Of a stretch of 5,419 bases of DNA, positions 1 to 5,419 are shown piece after piece (the first letter of the stretch is position 1; each line of letters begins with the position of its first letter). Source of the DNA: JAZFYD01 sp036443405 (lineage in GTDB: Bacteria; Planctomycetota; PLA2); the NCBI GenBank assembly GCA_036443405.1, contig JAZFYD010000202.1, forward strand, positions 1 through 5,419, read 5' to 3'. A program made the position numbers and the translations under genes. The notes beneath the pieces were generated by a model. It had not been told where the DNA came from. It searched no databases and saw only the letters and a list, made by a program, of their open reading frames with translations.

Positions 1-1189
<1,189 letters not shown>

Positions 1190-1190
<1 letters not shown>

Positions 1191-1648
1191 TGACCCACGC
1201 CATCAAGGGGCTCGCATCCCGCGGCACCGTCGAGGAGATGATTCTCGAGCCGGGTGAGATCCACGTCACCGTGGTCAGCCCTGCCGGACCGGTCTTCCAG
1301 GGCGTCGCAAGCTACCTCGTCGTCGAGGGACTGATGGGCCAACTCGCGGTGGCGCCCAAACACGCGGCCATGGTCGCGGCGCTGGGCATCGGTCCGCTGC
1401 GTGTTCACCACAGTAAGGAAAACGCCGACCGCTACGCGATCCGCGGCGGCATCCTGACCGTGGCCAAGAACCTGACGACGGTGCTGGTCGACGAGATCAT
1501 CGCGCCCGACGCCGTCGACGCCGAAGCCGCCAAAAAGGGCCTCGACGAGGCGCTGGAAGGCATGCGCAACCCGAAGTCCGCCGAAGAGTTCGACGACCTG
1601 CTCAAGCAGCGCGCGTGGTACCAGGCGCAGCTCGCGTTGGTGCGTTAG
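1190..1648 (+). CDS. atpC: F1F0 ATP synthase subunit epsilon
   Basis: Epsilon subunit of the F1 central stalk, coupling rotation to the catalytic head and, in many bacteria, inhibiting ATP hydrolysis. The product is about 152 residues. The N-terminal beta-sandwich is recognisable from IHVTVVSPAGPVFQGVASYLVVEG through a GQLAVAPKHAAMVAALGIGPLRV segment to RYAIRGGILTVAKNLTTVLVDE. The last 50 or so residues are charged and Ala-rich and fit the C-terminal helical hairpin. The start is uncertain. ATG at 1190 overlaps the atpD TGA by one base; a GTG at 1187 is equally possible; an ATG at 1238 would give 136 residues, the usual family length, but its GAGGAG abuts the start codon, too close for a normal ribosome site. 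Position directly after atpD is the standard order. It ends in TAG three bases from a convergent stop codon. Confidence 0.93.
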
Positions 1649-1651
1649 CGG

Positions 1652-2590
1652 CTACACGCTTTCGAGGATCTCGCGGCGGCGCGACTGGGCGGAGTCCACG
1701 CTCTTTCGCGCGCCGAGAGCGAGCTGCTCCAACTGCCGGACCAGGCGATCCAGTTTGGCGATCGTCTTCTCCGCGCGGCGTTTGCCTTTTGTGATGCGCG
1801 ATTGCACGAACCAGTCCGCGATCAGACCGTCGAAGAAGTAATCTGCGAAGGTCGCAAAACCGCCGATCTCGATTTGCGAGTCGAGCGCGTCCATCTTGAT
1901 GTCCGCCAGTTCACGGCGCAGCGCGCCAAGGGCTCGCTGCGCGGATGCCATGCGCGCCTTGGCGTCATCGATCTTCCGGTGTTTCATGAAGGTCGCGACG
2001 TATTGGCCGCCGAGCAAGTCGGCGACCCCCCAGTTCCCGGCGCTCCCGAGCGACTTGACGACGCTCCGCAGCAGCCGCCGCGCCGTCTTCGCGCATCGCA
2101 TCGCTTCGTCGATGTCCTTGCGCCTTTGCTCGGCGGTCGCCTCCTCCTCGGCGCAGGAGCGCAGCGAGTTCGCGACCTGGCCTCCGGCGTCGTTCAGTTC
2201 TTTCTCGAGCTTGTCCAGTTGCACGCCGTAGGTGCGGTCCTTCTCCAGGAGTTCACGTTGGTGGTCTTCGAGTTCGAGTCGGTCGCCGCGGACAAGTTCC
2301 AACTCCGCGGTCGCTTCGTCATGACTCAGTTGCGCCCTCAAGAGATCGCGCCGCTCTTCCGCCAGGCGCTCCTCCCGGTTCCCCAACAGCGTGTGAAACA
2401 GCGACGTCAAGCCGAGCTTCTCGAGCTTTCGCACATCCTCGCCTTCGGCAACGAGATGATCGTTCGCGGAATCGGCTTGTTTTATCAACCGTCGTTGTTC
2501 GCCGCCGATCTCGCTAATCCGTTTCGCAACGCGTTCCGACTCGAGAGTCCGCGCGCGTGCGGCGGCCACCAACAGGCTCCACTCTTTCAT
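1652..2590 (-). CDS. Conserved coiled-coil protein of unknown function
   Basis: A 312-residue protein, probably cytoplasmic: no signal peptide or clear membrane helix is visible. Residues about 15-170 are highly charged, rich in Glu, Arg, Leu and Lys, and read as long coiled coil, interrupted by LEKLGLTSLFHTLLGNREER near 56-75. The last 130 residues contain aromatic, less charged blocks: GNWGVADLLGG (185-195), FMKHRKIDDA (201-210) and FADYFFDGLIADWFVQSRI (248-266), then a closing helix rich in Arg and Leu. I recall similar C-terminal blocks in unnamed coiled-coil proteins of other bacteria, Firmicutes included, but cannot confirm this here. No catalytic motif is evident. The start ATG lies three codons beyond the TAG of the upstream amidohydrolase, in the same frame, with no convincing ribosome site, so translation may be coupled. 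Real coding is supported by the coherent heptad-like composition and the operon-like spacing. Function unknown. Confidence 0.8.
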   Translation of the reverse strand: MKEWSLLVAAARARTLESERVAKRISEIGGEQRRLIKQADSANDHLVAEGEDVRKLEKLGLTSLFHTLLGNREERLAEERRDLLRAQLSHDEATAELELVRGDRLELEDHQRELLEKDRTYGVQLDKLEKELNDAGGQVANSLRSCAEEEATAEQRRKDIDEAMRCAKTARRLLRSVVKSLGSAGNWGVADLLGGQYVATFMKHRKIDDAKARMASAQRALGALRRELADIKMDALDSQIEIGGFATFADYFFDGLIADWFVQSRITKGKRRAEKTIAKLDRLVRQLEQLALGARKSVDSAQSRRREILESV

Positions 2591-2599
2591 GGCGCCAAT

Positions 2600-3823
2600 C
2601 TACCCGCGGCGTGCGTGCGCATTCTGGGAGTCGGATCGCCGGCGGGAGAACGAGAACCCGTTTTCGCGTGCGCGTTCACGGCGGTAGCCGAAGAATCGTA
2701 AGAGCTCCCGGAAACGCGCGGCACCGCGCTGTGTGGTGCGCATCGTGTTCGGATCGGATCCGCGTGACACACCCGGAAGCAAGGGAAGAAGACGGTGCAG
2801 TTGCGCGCGCCGGCACACGGTGGACAGGTCCAGCCGCGCGGCGCTGACCCTTCGGCAAAGGAAGAAACCGTCGGAACCCTGGTCCTGATAGAGCGGCATC
2901 AGCAGACGGCCGGACTCCGGGGCCGTCACGTCGCCGCGGATGTCGCTGGCGAGCACGTCGCCGCGGCGCACGCGCGCAAGTCCCTCGAACCCGGGTTGCA
3001 TCTTGAACCGATCCCCGGCACGAATGCGATGGCGATAGCGCAACTCGACTACGCGGGGCAGATCCGCCGCCGCCGAGCCCAGCGCGCGACGCTTGAGCTC
3101 GAACTCCGGTATGTCGGACTCCGACAGCGCGCCTACCGCGACGAGCGTCAGCCAGATCGCGCTCTCGCTGTGCTCGACGGTCTTCTTGTCGTCGTGTTGG
3201 CCGCCCTCGAACACGATCGCCCGGTGGCCGAGGCCGCCGAAGTAGCAGACCAGCGCGCCGTCGATCTCTTCCTCGAGACCCAACACGATGGTCCCCGGCA
3301 AAGACATCGCGATGCTCCGGTTCGAGAGCGCGTCGGCCATCAGAAGAAACGGCGGGCCGTTGCCGCTGGTCGTGTGCAGGTCGAGCAGCACGAGCGGGTC
3401 GTTGGTCGTCGCCGCCAGCTCTTCGATGCACGCCAGCAGCTCGCGCTGCTCGGCGTGCTCCGCCGAGTCGCCCGACGGATCCCGATCGCGCAGCGCGGCG
3501 ACCGCGTCGTCCTCCCAGCACCGGTTGAGATCCAGATCCACGAAGCGGCGGCCGCGTGCGAGTCCGGCCCGGTTGCCGCAGAGCGCGACGAAAGTGCCGC
3601 GCAACGTGGGTTGGTTCTCATGCAGCGCTTCGATGACGCGTCGCGCCGCGTGTACGCCGGCCGGTTCGTTGCCGTGCAACCCGCCGATGACGACGATGGC
3701 CGGTCCCGGCTGACCGCTCGTGTACCGGCCGATTTCACGGGGCCACGCGGCGCGCTCGATATCGGGAGCCGCCGGGTCGCCGTTCACGGCGGGAGGATAT
3801 CGAATGCGCACGAGGGTCGCCAC
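2600..3823 (-). CDS. Succinylglutamate desuccinylase/aspartoacylase family zinc amidohydrolase
   Basis: A 407-residue metal-dependent hydrolase of the AstE/AspA family (carboxypeptidase A-like fold). Members cleave an amide bond in small N-acyl amino acids or related compounds; the substrate here cannot be read from sequence. Visible motifs are GGLHGNEPAG (47-56) with zinc ligands His50 and Glu53, the substrate-binding DLDLNR (96-101), LLDLHTTSG (146-154) with the third zinc ligand His150, and IVFEGGQH (203-210) with the likely catalytic Glu206. A beta-rich domain follows (about 265-325, including APESGRLL). The Arg-rich tail (about 328-395, RLLPLLPGV and FFGYRRER) exceeds AstE length, but I recall similar tails in this subfamily. 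The GTG start at 3823 is chosen for its TAAGG site eight bases upstream and an in-frame stop 24 bases upstream. The gene is followed after 9 bases by the coiled-coil gene. Family assignment is firm; it need not be a true AstE. Confidence 0.92.
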   Translation of the reverse strand: MATLVRIRYPPAVNGDPAAPDIERAAWPREIGRYTSGQPGPAIVVIGGLHGNEPAGVHAARRVIEALHENQPTLRGTFVALCGNRAGLARGRRFVDLDLNRCWEDDAVAALRDRDPSGDSAEHAEQRELLACIEELAATTNDPLVLLDLHTTSGNGPPFLLMADALSNRSIAMSLPGTIVLGLEEEIDGALVCYFGGLGHRAIVFEGGQHDDKKTVEHSESAIWLTLVAVGALSESDIPEFELKRRALGSAAADLPRVVELRYRHRIRAGDRFKMQPGFEGLARVRRGDVLASDIRGDVTAPESGRLLMPLYQDQGSDGFFLCRRVSAARLDLSTVCRRAQLHRLLPLLPGVSRGSDPNTMRTTQRGAARFRELLRFFGYRRERARENGFSFSRRRSDSQNAHARRG

Positions 3824-3831
3824 CAGGCCGG

Positions 3832-3836
3832 CCTTA
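3832..3836 (-). promoter_or_regulatory. Ribosome binding site for the amidohydrolase gene
   Basis: TAAGG on the - strand, eight bases before the GTG at 3823. This spacing is good and is the main reason for choosing the GTG start over in-frame GTG codons further in. It begins 13 bases after the base of the 11-bp hairpin at 3850-3883. Confidence 0.55.
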
Positions 3837-3849
3837 GGACGCGCTCAAG

Positions 3850-3883
3850 CTCCGTGGCCCCCGCGAGTAGGAGGGCCACGGAG
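3850..3883 (-). terminator. Perfect 11-bp hairpin between the glycine-rich and amidohydrolase genes
   Basis: CTCCGTGGCCC (3850-3860) and GGGCCACGGAG (3873-3883) are exact reverse complements around a 12-base loop. It lies 33 bases after the stop of the glycine-rich gene and 26 bases before the amidohydrolase start. No T-run follows on the - strand (the next bases are CTTGAGCG), so it is not a textbook intrinsic terminator; on the + strand a weak TATTTAT follows. It could be a terminator without a U-tract, an mRNA 3'-end stabiliser, or a structured leader of the amidohydrolase mRNA. The hairpin is certain; the role is a guess. Confidence 0.4.
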
Positions 3884-3904
3884 AACTACTATTTATGGCG
3901 AGCA

Positions 3905-3921
3905 GCTAGCTGAGAGCTAGC
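3905..3921 (-). repeat. Hairpin that contains the stop codon of the glycine-rich gene
   Basis: GCTAGCT (3905-3911) and AGCTAGC (3915-3921) pair perfectly around the three-base loop GAG. The TAG stop of the glycine-rich gene (3917-3919 on the - strand) lies in one arm. A reserve in-frame TAA occurs eight codons beyond. With the hairpin at 3850-3883 this makes two stem-loops in a row at the 3' end of the gene. No T-run follows. Confidence 0.45.
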
Positions 3922-4450
3922 GCCCAAAACGATCAACGGCGTTACGCACCATGTCGCGTCGCGCCGCATCGCGGGCAAAGGCACGAGCACGCGTCTGGAT
4001 CTCGTTCCTGACGCGGTCGCTGGCTTCATTGCGATTCGCTGTGCGGTCGTCGACTTGCCCTTTGCCGCTCTTTCGCTTGCGGTCGCCGTTGGGCTTGTCG
4101 TCATCGCCGTCACCGCCATCGTCGGGACGGGGGATCGGACCGCCGCCACCCCCGGAGCCGCCTCCGGAGCCCCCGGGTGCGCCACCGCCTCCGGCACCGC
4201 CGCCGCCACTACCGCCACCGCCGCGTGGGGGTGCGCCGCCTCCGCCGCCGCCTCCGCCGCCGCCTCCACCGCCGCCGGCATTGCCGCCGGCACCGCCGCC
4301 TCCGCCGCGTGCGGGTGCGCCGGCGCCGCCGCCTCCACCCGCGGCATTGCCGCCGCCGCCACCGGCTCCGCCGCGCGCGCCGACGTCTGTCATGAATCCG
4401 ATCATCGCCACGAGCGCGACTAGGACTTGCAAGGCAGTCTTGAGTCTCAT
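3917..4450 (-). CDS. Exported glycine-rich protein, function unknown
   Basis: A 177-residue protein with a clear Sec-type signal peptide: basic start MRLK, hydrophobic core through about residue 20, and a likely signal peptidase I site after VGA (residue 25). Residues 26-104 are almost wholly Gly with scattered Ala, Pro, Ser, Asn and Arg, including 14 Gly in a row (59-72). An acidic stretch DDGGDGDDD (110-118) follows, then a charged C-terminal segment rich in Arg, Asp and Asn that may be helical. The ATG at 4450 is preferred over one 19 codons upstream (4507), because it puts the signal peptide at the N-terminus and has GGAGA upstream. No enzyme motif is present. The product probably acts outside the cytoplasm, perhaps as a flexible surface or matrix protein, which is inference. 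The opposite strand is also open here (a proline-rich frame), but only this strand gives an export signal. Confidence 0.72.
   Translation of the reverse strand: MRLKTALQVLVALVAMIGFMTDVGARGGAGGGGGNAAGGGGGAGAPARGGGGGAGGNAGGGGGGGGGGGGGGAPPRGGGGSGGGGAGGGGAPGGSGGGSGGGGGPIPRPDDGGDGDDDKPNGDRKRKSGKGQVDDRTANRNEASDRVRNEIQTRARAFARDAARRDMVRNAVDRFGR
4235..4276. repeat. GCC/GGC triplet tract encoding 14 consecutive glycines
   Basis: Fourteen glycine codons in a row, read on the - strand, nearly all GGC or GGA/GGT variants of the GCC-type triplet. It lies in a wider stretch, about 4140-4380, of GCC-like triplets encoding the glycine-rich domain. Tracts of this kind are prone to slippage by whole codons and to assembly error. 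Confidence 0.75.
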
Positions 4451-4461
4451 GTTCTTGGTTG

Positions 4462-4466
4462 TCTCC
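4462..4466 (-). promoter_or_regulatory. Probable ribosome binding site for the glycine-rich gene
   Basis: GGAGA on the - strand, 11 bases before the ATG at 4450. The spacing is a little long, but it is the best purine-rich site near either candidate start and supports the shorter form that begins with the signal peptide. Confidence 0.45.
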
Positions 4467-4593
4467 GAGTGAGTGTTCAAGCCCTTCCGTTGCGTTAAGG
4501 CCGGCAAACGCTATCCGCGTGCCGAAACGCAATGCCGCGGCAAGAGCTGGAGTTGAAGCGCTTTCGACACAGGGCGGTCCGACATAACGACAC

Positions 4594-4627
4594 TTTTGTC
4601 GGGTGCCCGGCCCGCGCCGCGACAAAA
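4594..4627. repeat. Interrupted palindrome TTTTGTCG / CGACAAAA
   Basis: TTTTGTCG (4594-4601) and CGACAAAA (4620-4627) are exact reverse complements 18 bases apart. The spacer can add a further 5-bp stem, GGTGC (4602-4606) with GCGCC (4614-4618), using one T-G pair. T-runs are on the 5' side and A-runs on the 3' side on both strands, the reverse of an intrinsic terminator. It shares its right arm with the inverted repeat at 4618-4672. Confidence 0.6.
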
Positions 4628-4672
4628 TTGCCTCGCGAAACGGTAAGAGCGGTGCCGGGCAACTCTGTCGCG
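4618..4672. repeat. Near-perfect 15-bp inverted repeat with a 25-base loop
   Basis: CGCGACAAAATTGCC (4618-4632) and GGCAACTCTGTCGCG (4658-4672) are reverse complements at 13 of 15 positions. In RNA from the - strand, the strand of the downstream glycine-rich gene, both mismatches become G-U pairs, so all 15 positions pair. On the + strand they would be A-C mismatches. It lies 168-222 bases upstream of the glycine-rich start codon. Confidence 0.65.
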
Positions 4673-4775
4673 AATTGCGGCCTCAACTCGCACCCGCGTT
4701 GTTCAGAGGCCGACGCGCCCGTGGAGTTGGACGCCAGAGCAGATATCCAAGCCAACCTGCAACCACGAGCGTATC

Positions 4776-4810
4776 CCCAGACTTTCTGGGTCGTTGGCAG
4801 ATTTCTCTGC
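4776..4810 (-). terminator. Two small tandem hairpins just after the RND stop codon
   Basis: Reading in the direction of the RND gene, the TAG at 4812-4814 is followed after one base by a 5-bp stem (GCAGA/TCTGC, 4797-4810) closed by a GAAA tetraloop of GNRA type. Then comes a 6-bp stem (CCCAGA/TCTGGG, 4776-4790) with a three-base loop. No T-run follows either. They may mark the 3' end of the transporter mRNA, but short stems of this size can arise by chance. Confidence 0.3.
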
Positions 4811-4811
4811 G

Positions 4812-5419
4812 CTACCGCGCCAACATCCCAACCAACGCCGTCCGCATGCGGATCGTCATGCTGAACAACGTAGGCACCAGGAACAGCGTGAACACGGTCG
4901 AAACGACCAAGCCGCCGATCAGGACGCTGCCCAAACCGCGGTAGAGTTCGCTGCCGGCGCCCGGGAACACGACCAACGGCATCAAACCGAACACCGTTGT
5001 CGTCACCGTCATGAAGATCGGGCGGATGCGGGTGCGCACGGACTCGAGCACCGCGGCGTCGGGTGGCATCTCTTGCTTGCGGATCAACTGCAACGATTGG
5101 TGCACGATCAGGATCGCGTTGTTCACGACCGTTCCGATCAGGATCACGAAACCGAGCATCGTCAGCACATCGAGTGGCTGCAGCACGAACAGGTTGAGCA
5201 GCGCGAGACCCAGGAAACCGCCGACCGCGCCCAGCGGCACGCTCAGGATGATGATGAACGGGTAGAGCCACGATTCGAACAGCGCGGCCATCAGCAGATA
5301 CGTGATCAGAAGCGCGAGGATGATGTTGAAACGCAGCGCCTCCCATGTGTCGCGCAGCTTGTCCGCCGTACCCGAGAGCGTGATGAGGTACCCGCCGTCG
5401 AGGGCGCCGGACTGTTCGA
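4812..5419 (-). CDS. RND-family efflux transporter (AcrB/HAE1 type), C-terminal part
   Basis: The last 201 residues of a proton-driven RND pump subunit of the inner membrane; such proteins are usually about 1000-1100 residues, so most lies beyond the right edge. The frame is open to base 5417. Five membrane helices are visible and match TM8-TM12 of AcrB: about 31-47 (ending in the typical LLMAALFESW), 53-73 (IIILSVPLGAVGGFLGLAL), 83-105 (containing GTVVNNAILIV), 131-150 (RIRPIFMTVTTTVFGLMPLV) and 161-186 (GLGSVLIGGLVVSTVFTLFLVPTLF). The protein ends soon after the last helix, as in the family, so the 3' end looks intact. Such pumps work with a periplasmic adaptor and an outer-membrane channel; neither is in the window, and downstream on this strand is an unrelated glycine-rich gene. 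Substrate cannot be told. A second open frame across this region lacks membrane segments and is a shadow. Confidence 0.95.
   Translation of the reverse strand, partial: EQSGALDGGYLITLSGTADKLRDTWEALRFNIILALLITYLLMAALFESWLYPFIIILSVPLGAVGGFLGLALLNLFVLQPLDVLTMLGFVILIGTVVNNAILIVHQSLQLIRKQEMPPDAAVLESVRTRIRPIFMTVTTTVFGLMPLVVFPGAGSELYRGLGSVLIGGLVVSTVFTLFLVPTLFSMTIRMRTALVGMLAR

Larger units (their letters stand above)
4451..4811. other. 361-bp gene-free region upstream of the glycine-rich gene
   Basis: No supportable gene: frames that stay open here lack family features and overlap the RND gene or the repeats. It must hold the promoter of the - strand glycine-rich gene if that gene has its own, but I see no convincing -35/-10 pair. 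It contains overlapping inverted repeats at 4594-4672, a 7-bp inverted repeat CGGCCTC (4678-4684)/GAGGCCG (4706-4712), and two small hairpins just after the RND stop codon. The pentamer CGACA or its complement occurs six times between 4565 and 4670. Confidence 0.6.

Noticed and set aside
1802..2701. Long + strand open frame (299 codons) opposite the coiled-coil gene
   Set aside because: It is the antisense shadow of a GC-rich gene: no recognisable motif, and it crosses the junction of two - strand genes with convincing features.
2795..3913. Long + strand open frame (372 codons) opposite the amidohydrolase gene
   Set aside because: The - strand carries all zinc ligands and catalytic residues of a known family; the + frame is Arg/Ala-rich composition noise.
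3951..4472. + strand proline-rich frame over the glycine-rich gene
   Set aside because: A GCC-triplet tract read backwards gives polyproline automatically. The frame lacks an N-terminal export signal, whereas the - strand has a good signal peptide and ribosome site.
4451..4600. A sigma-70 promoter for the glycine-rich gene
   Set aside because: I looked on the - strand for TTGACA/TATAAT-like pairs at 16-18 base spacing and found none that stands out.
4594..4627. Intrinsic terminator
   Set aside because: The T-run is on the 5' side and the A-run on the 3' side on both strands, opposite to what an intrinsic terminator requires.
4495..5346. 283-codon - strand frame overlapping the RND gene in another frame
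   Set aside because: The overlapped frame is an unmistakable RND transporter; this one is His/Arg-rich with no membrane segments or family match.

Overview
The window is GC-rich bacterial chromosomal DNA with densely packed genes. It holds the end of an F-type ATP synthase operon on the + strand, followed by four genes that all read on the - strand. Both ends of the window cut through a gene. No rRNA, tRNA, CRISPR array, transposase or phage gene is visible. The ATP synthase subunits are of ordinary bacterial type and do not fix the phylum. The other genes would suit an environmental Gram-negative lineage: an RND transporter implies an outer membrane, and there is an exported glycine-rich protein. 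I would not go further than that.

Layout: (1) positions 1-1190 encode the beta subunit of F1-ATPase (atpD), lacking roughly its first 75-80 residues. (2) atpC (epsilon subunit) follows in a TGATG stop/start overlap and ends at 1648. (3) Three bases later comes the stop codon of a convergent gene, 1652-2590, for a 312-residue coiled-coil protein of unknown function with a conserved-looking C-terminal block. (4) Ten bases upstream of its start ends a 407-residue zinc amidohydrolase of the succinylglutamate desuccinylase/aspartoacylase family (2600-3823). Both are on the same strand and in the same frame, so they look like a two-gene operon. (5) A 93-bp gap with two clean hairpins separates this pair from a gene for a short exported glycine-rich protein (3917-4450). 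(6) A 361-bp gene-free stretch (4451-4811) carries a striking set of overlapping inverted repeats. (7) From 4812 to the right edge runs the C-terminal end of an RND (AcrB/HAE1-type) efflux transporter.

How the genes relate: atpD and atpC make the catalytic and regulatory parts of the same F1 rotor-stator. The amidohydrolase and coiled-coil protein are probably co-transcribed, but no shared task can be read from the sequence. The glycine-rich protein and the RND pump appear to be separate units.

The most interesting points are the 15-bp near-perfect inverted repeat at 4618-4672. One arm of it can pair instead with a third segment, giving a switch-like layout upstream of the glycine-rich gene. 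Also notable are the conserved but unnamed coiled-coil gene, and the use of TAG as stop codon in five of six genes, which is odd for such GC-rich DNA. I see no clear evidence of a complete new biological system.
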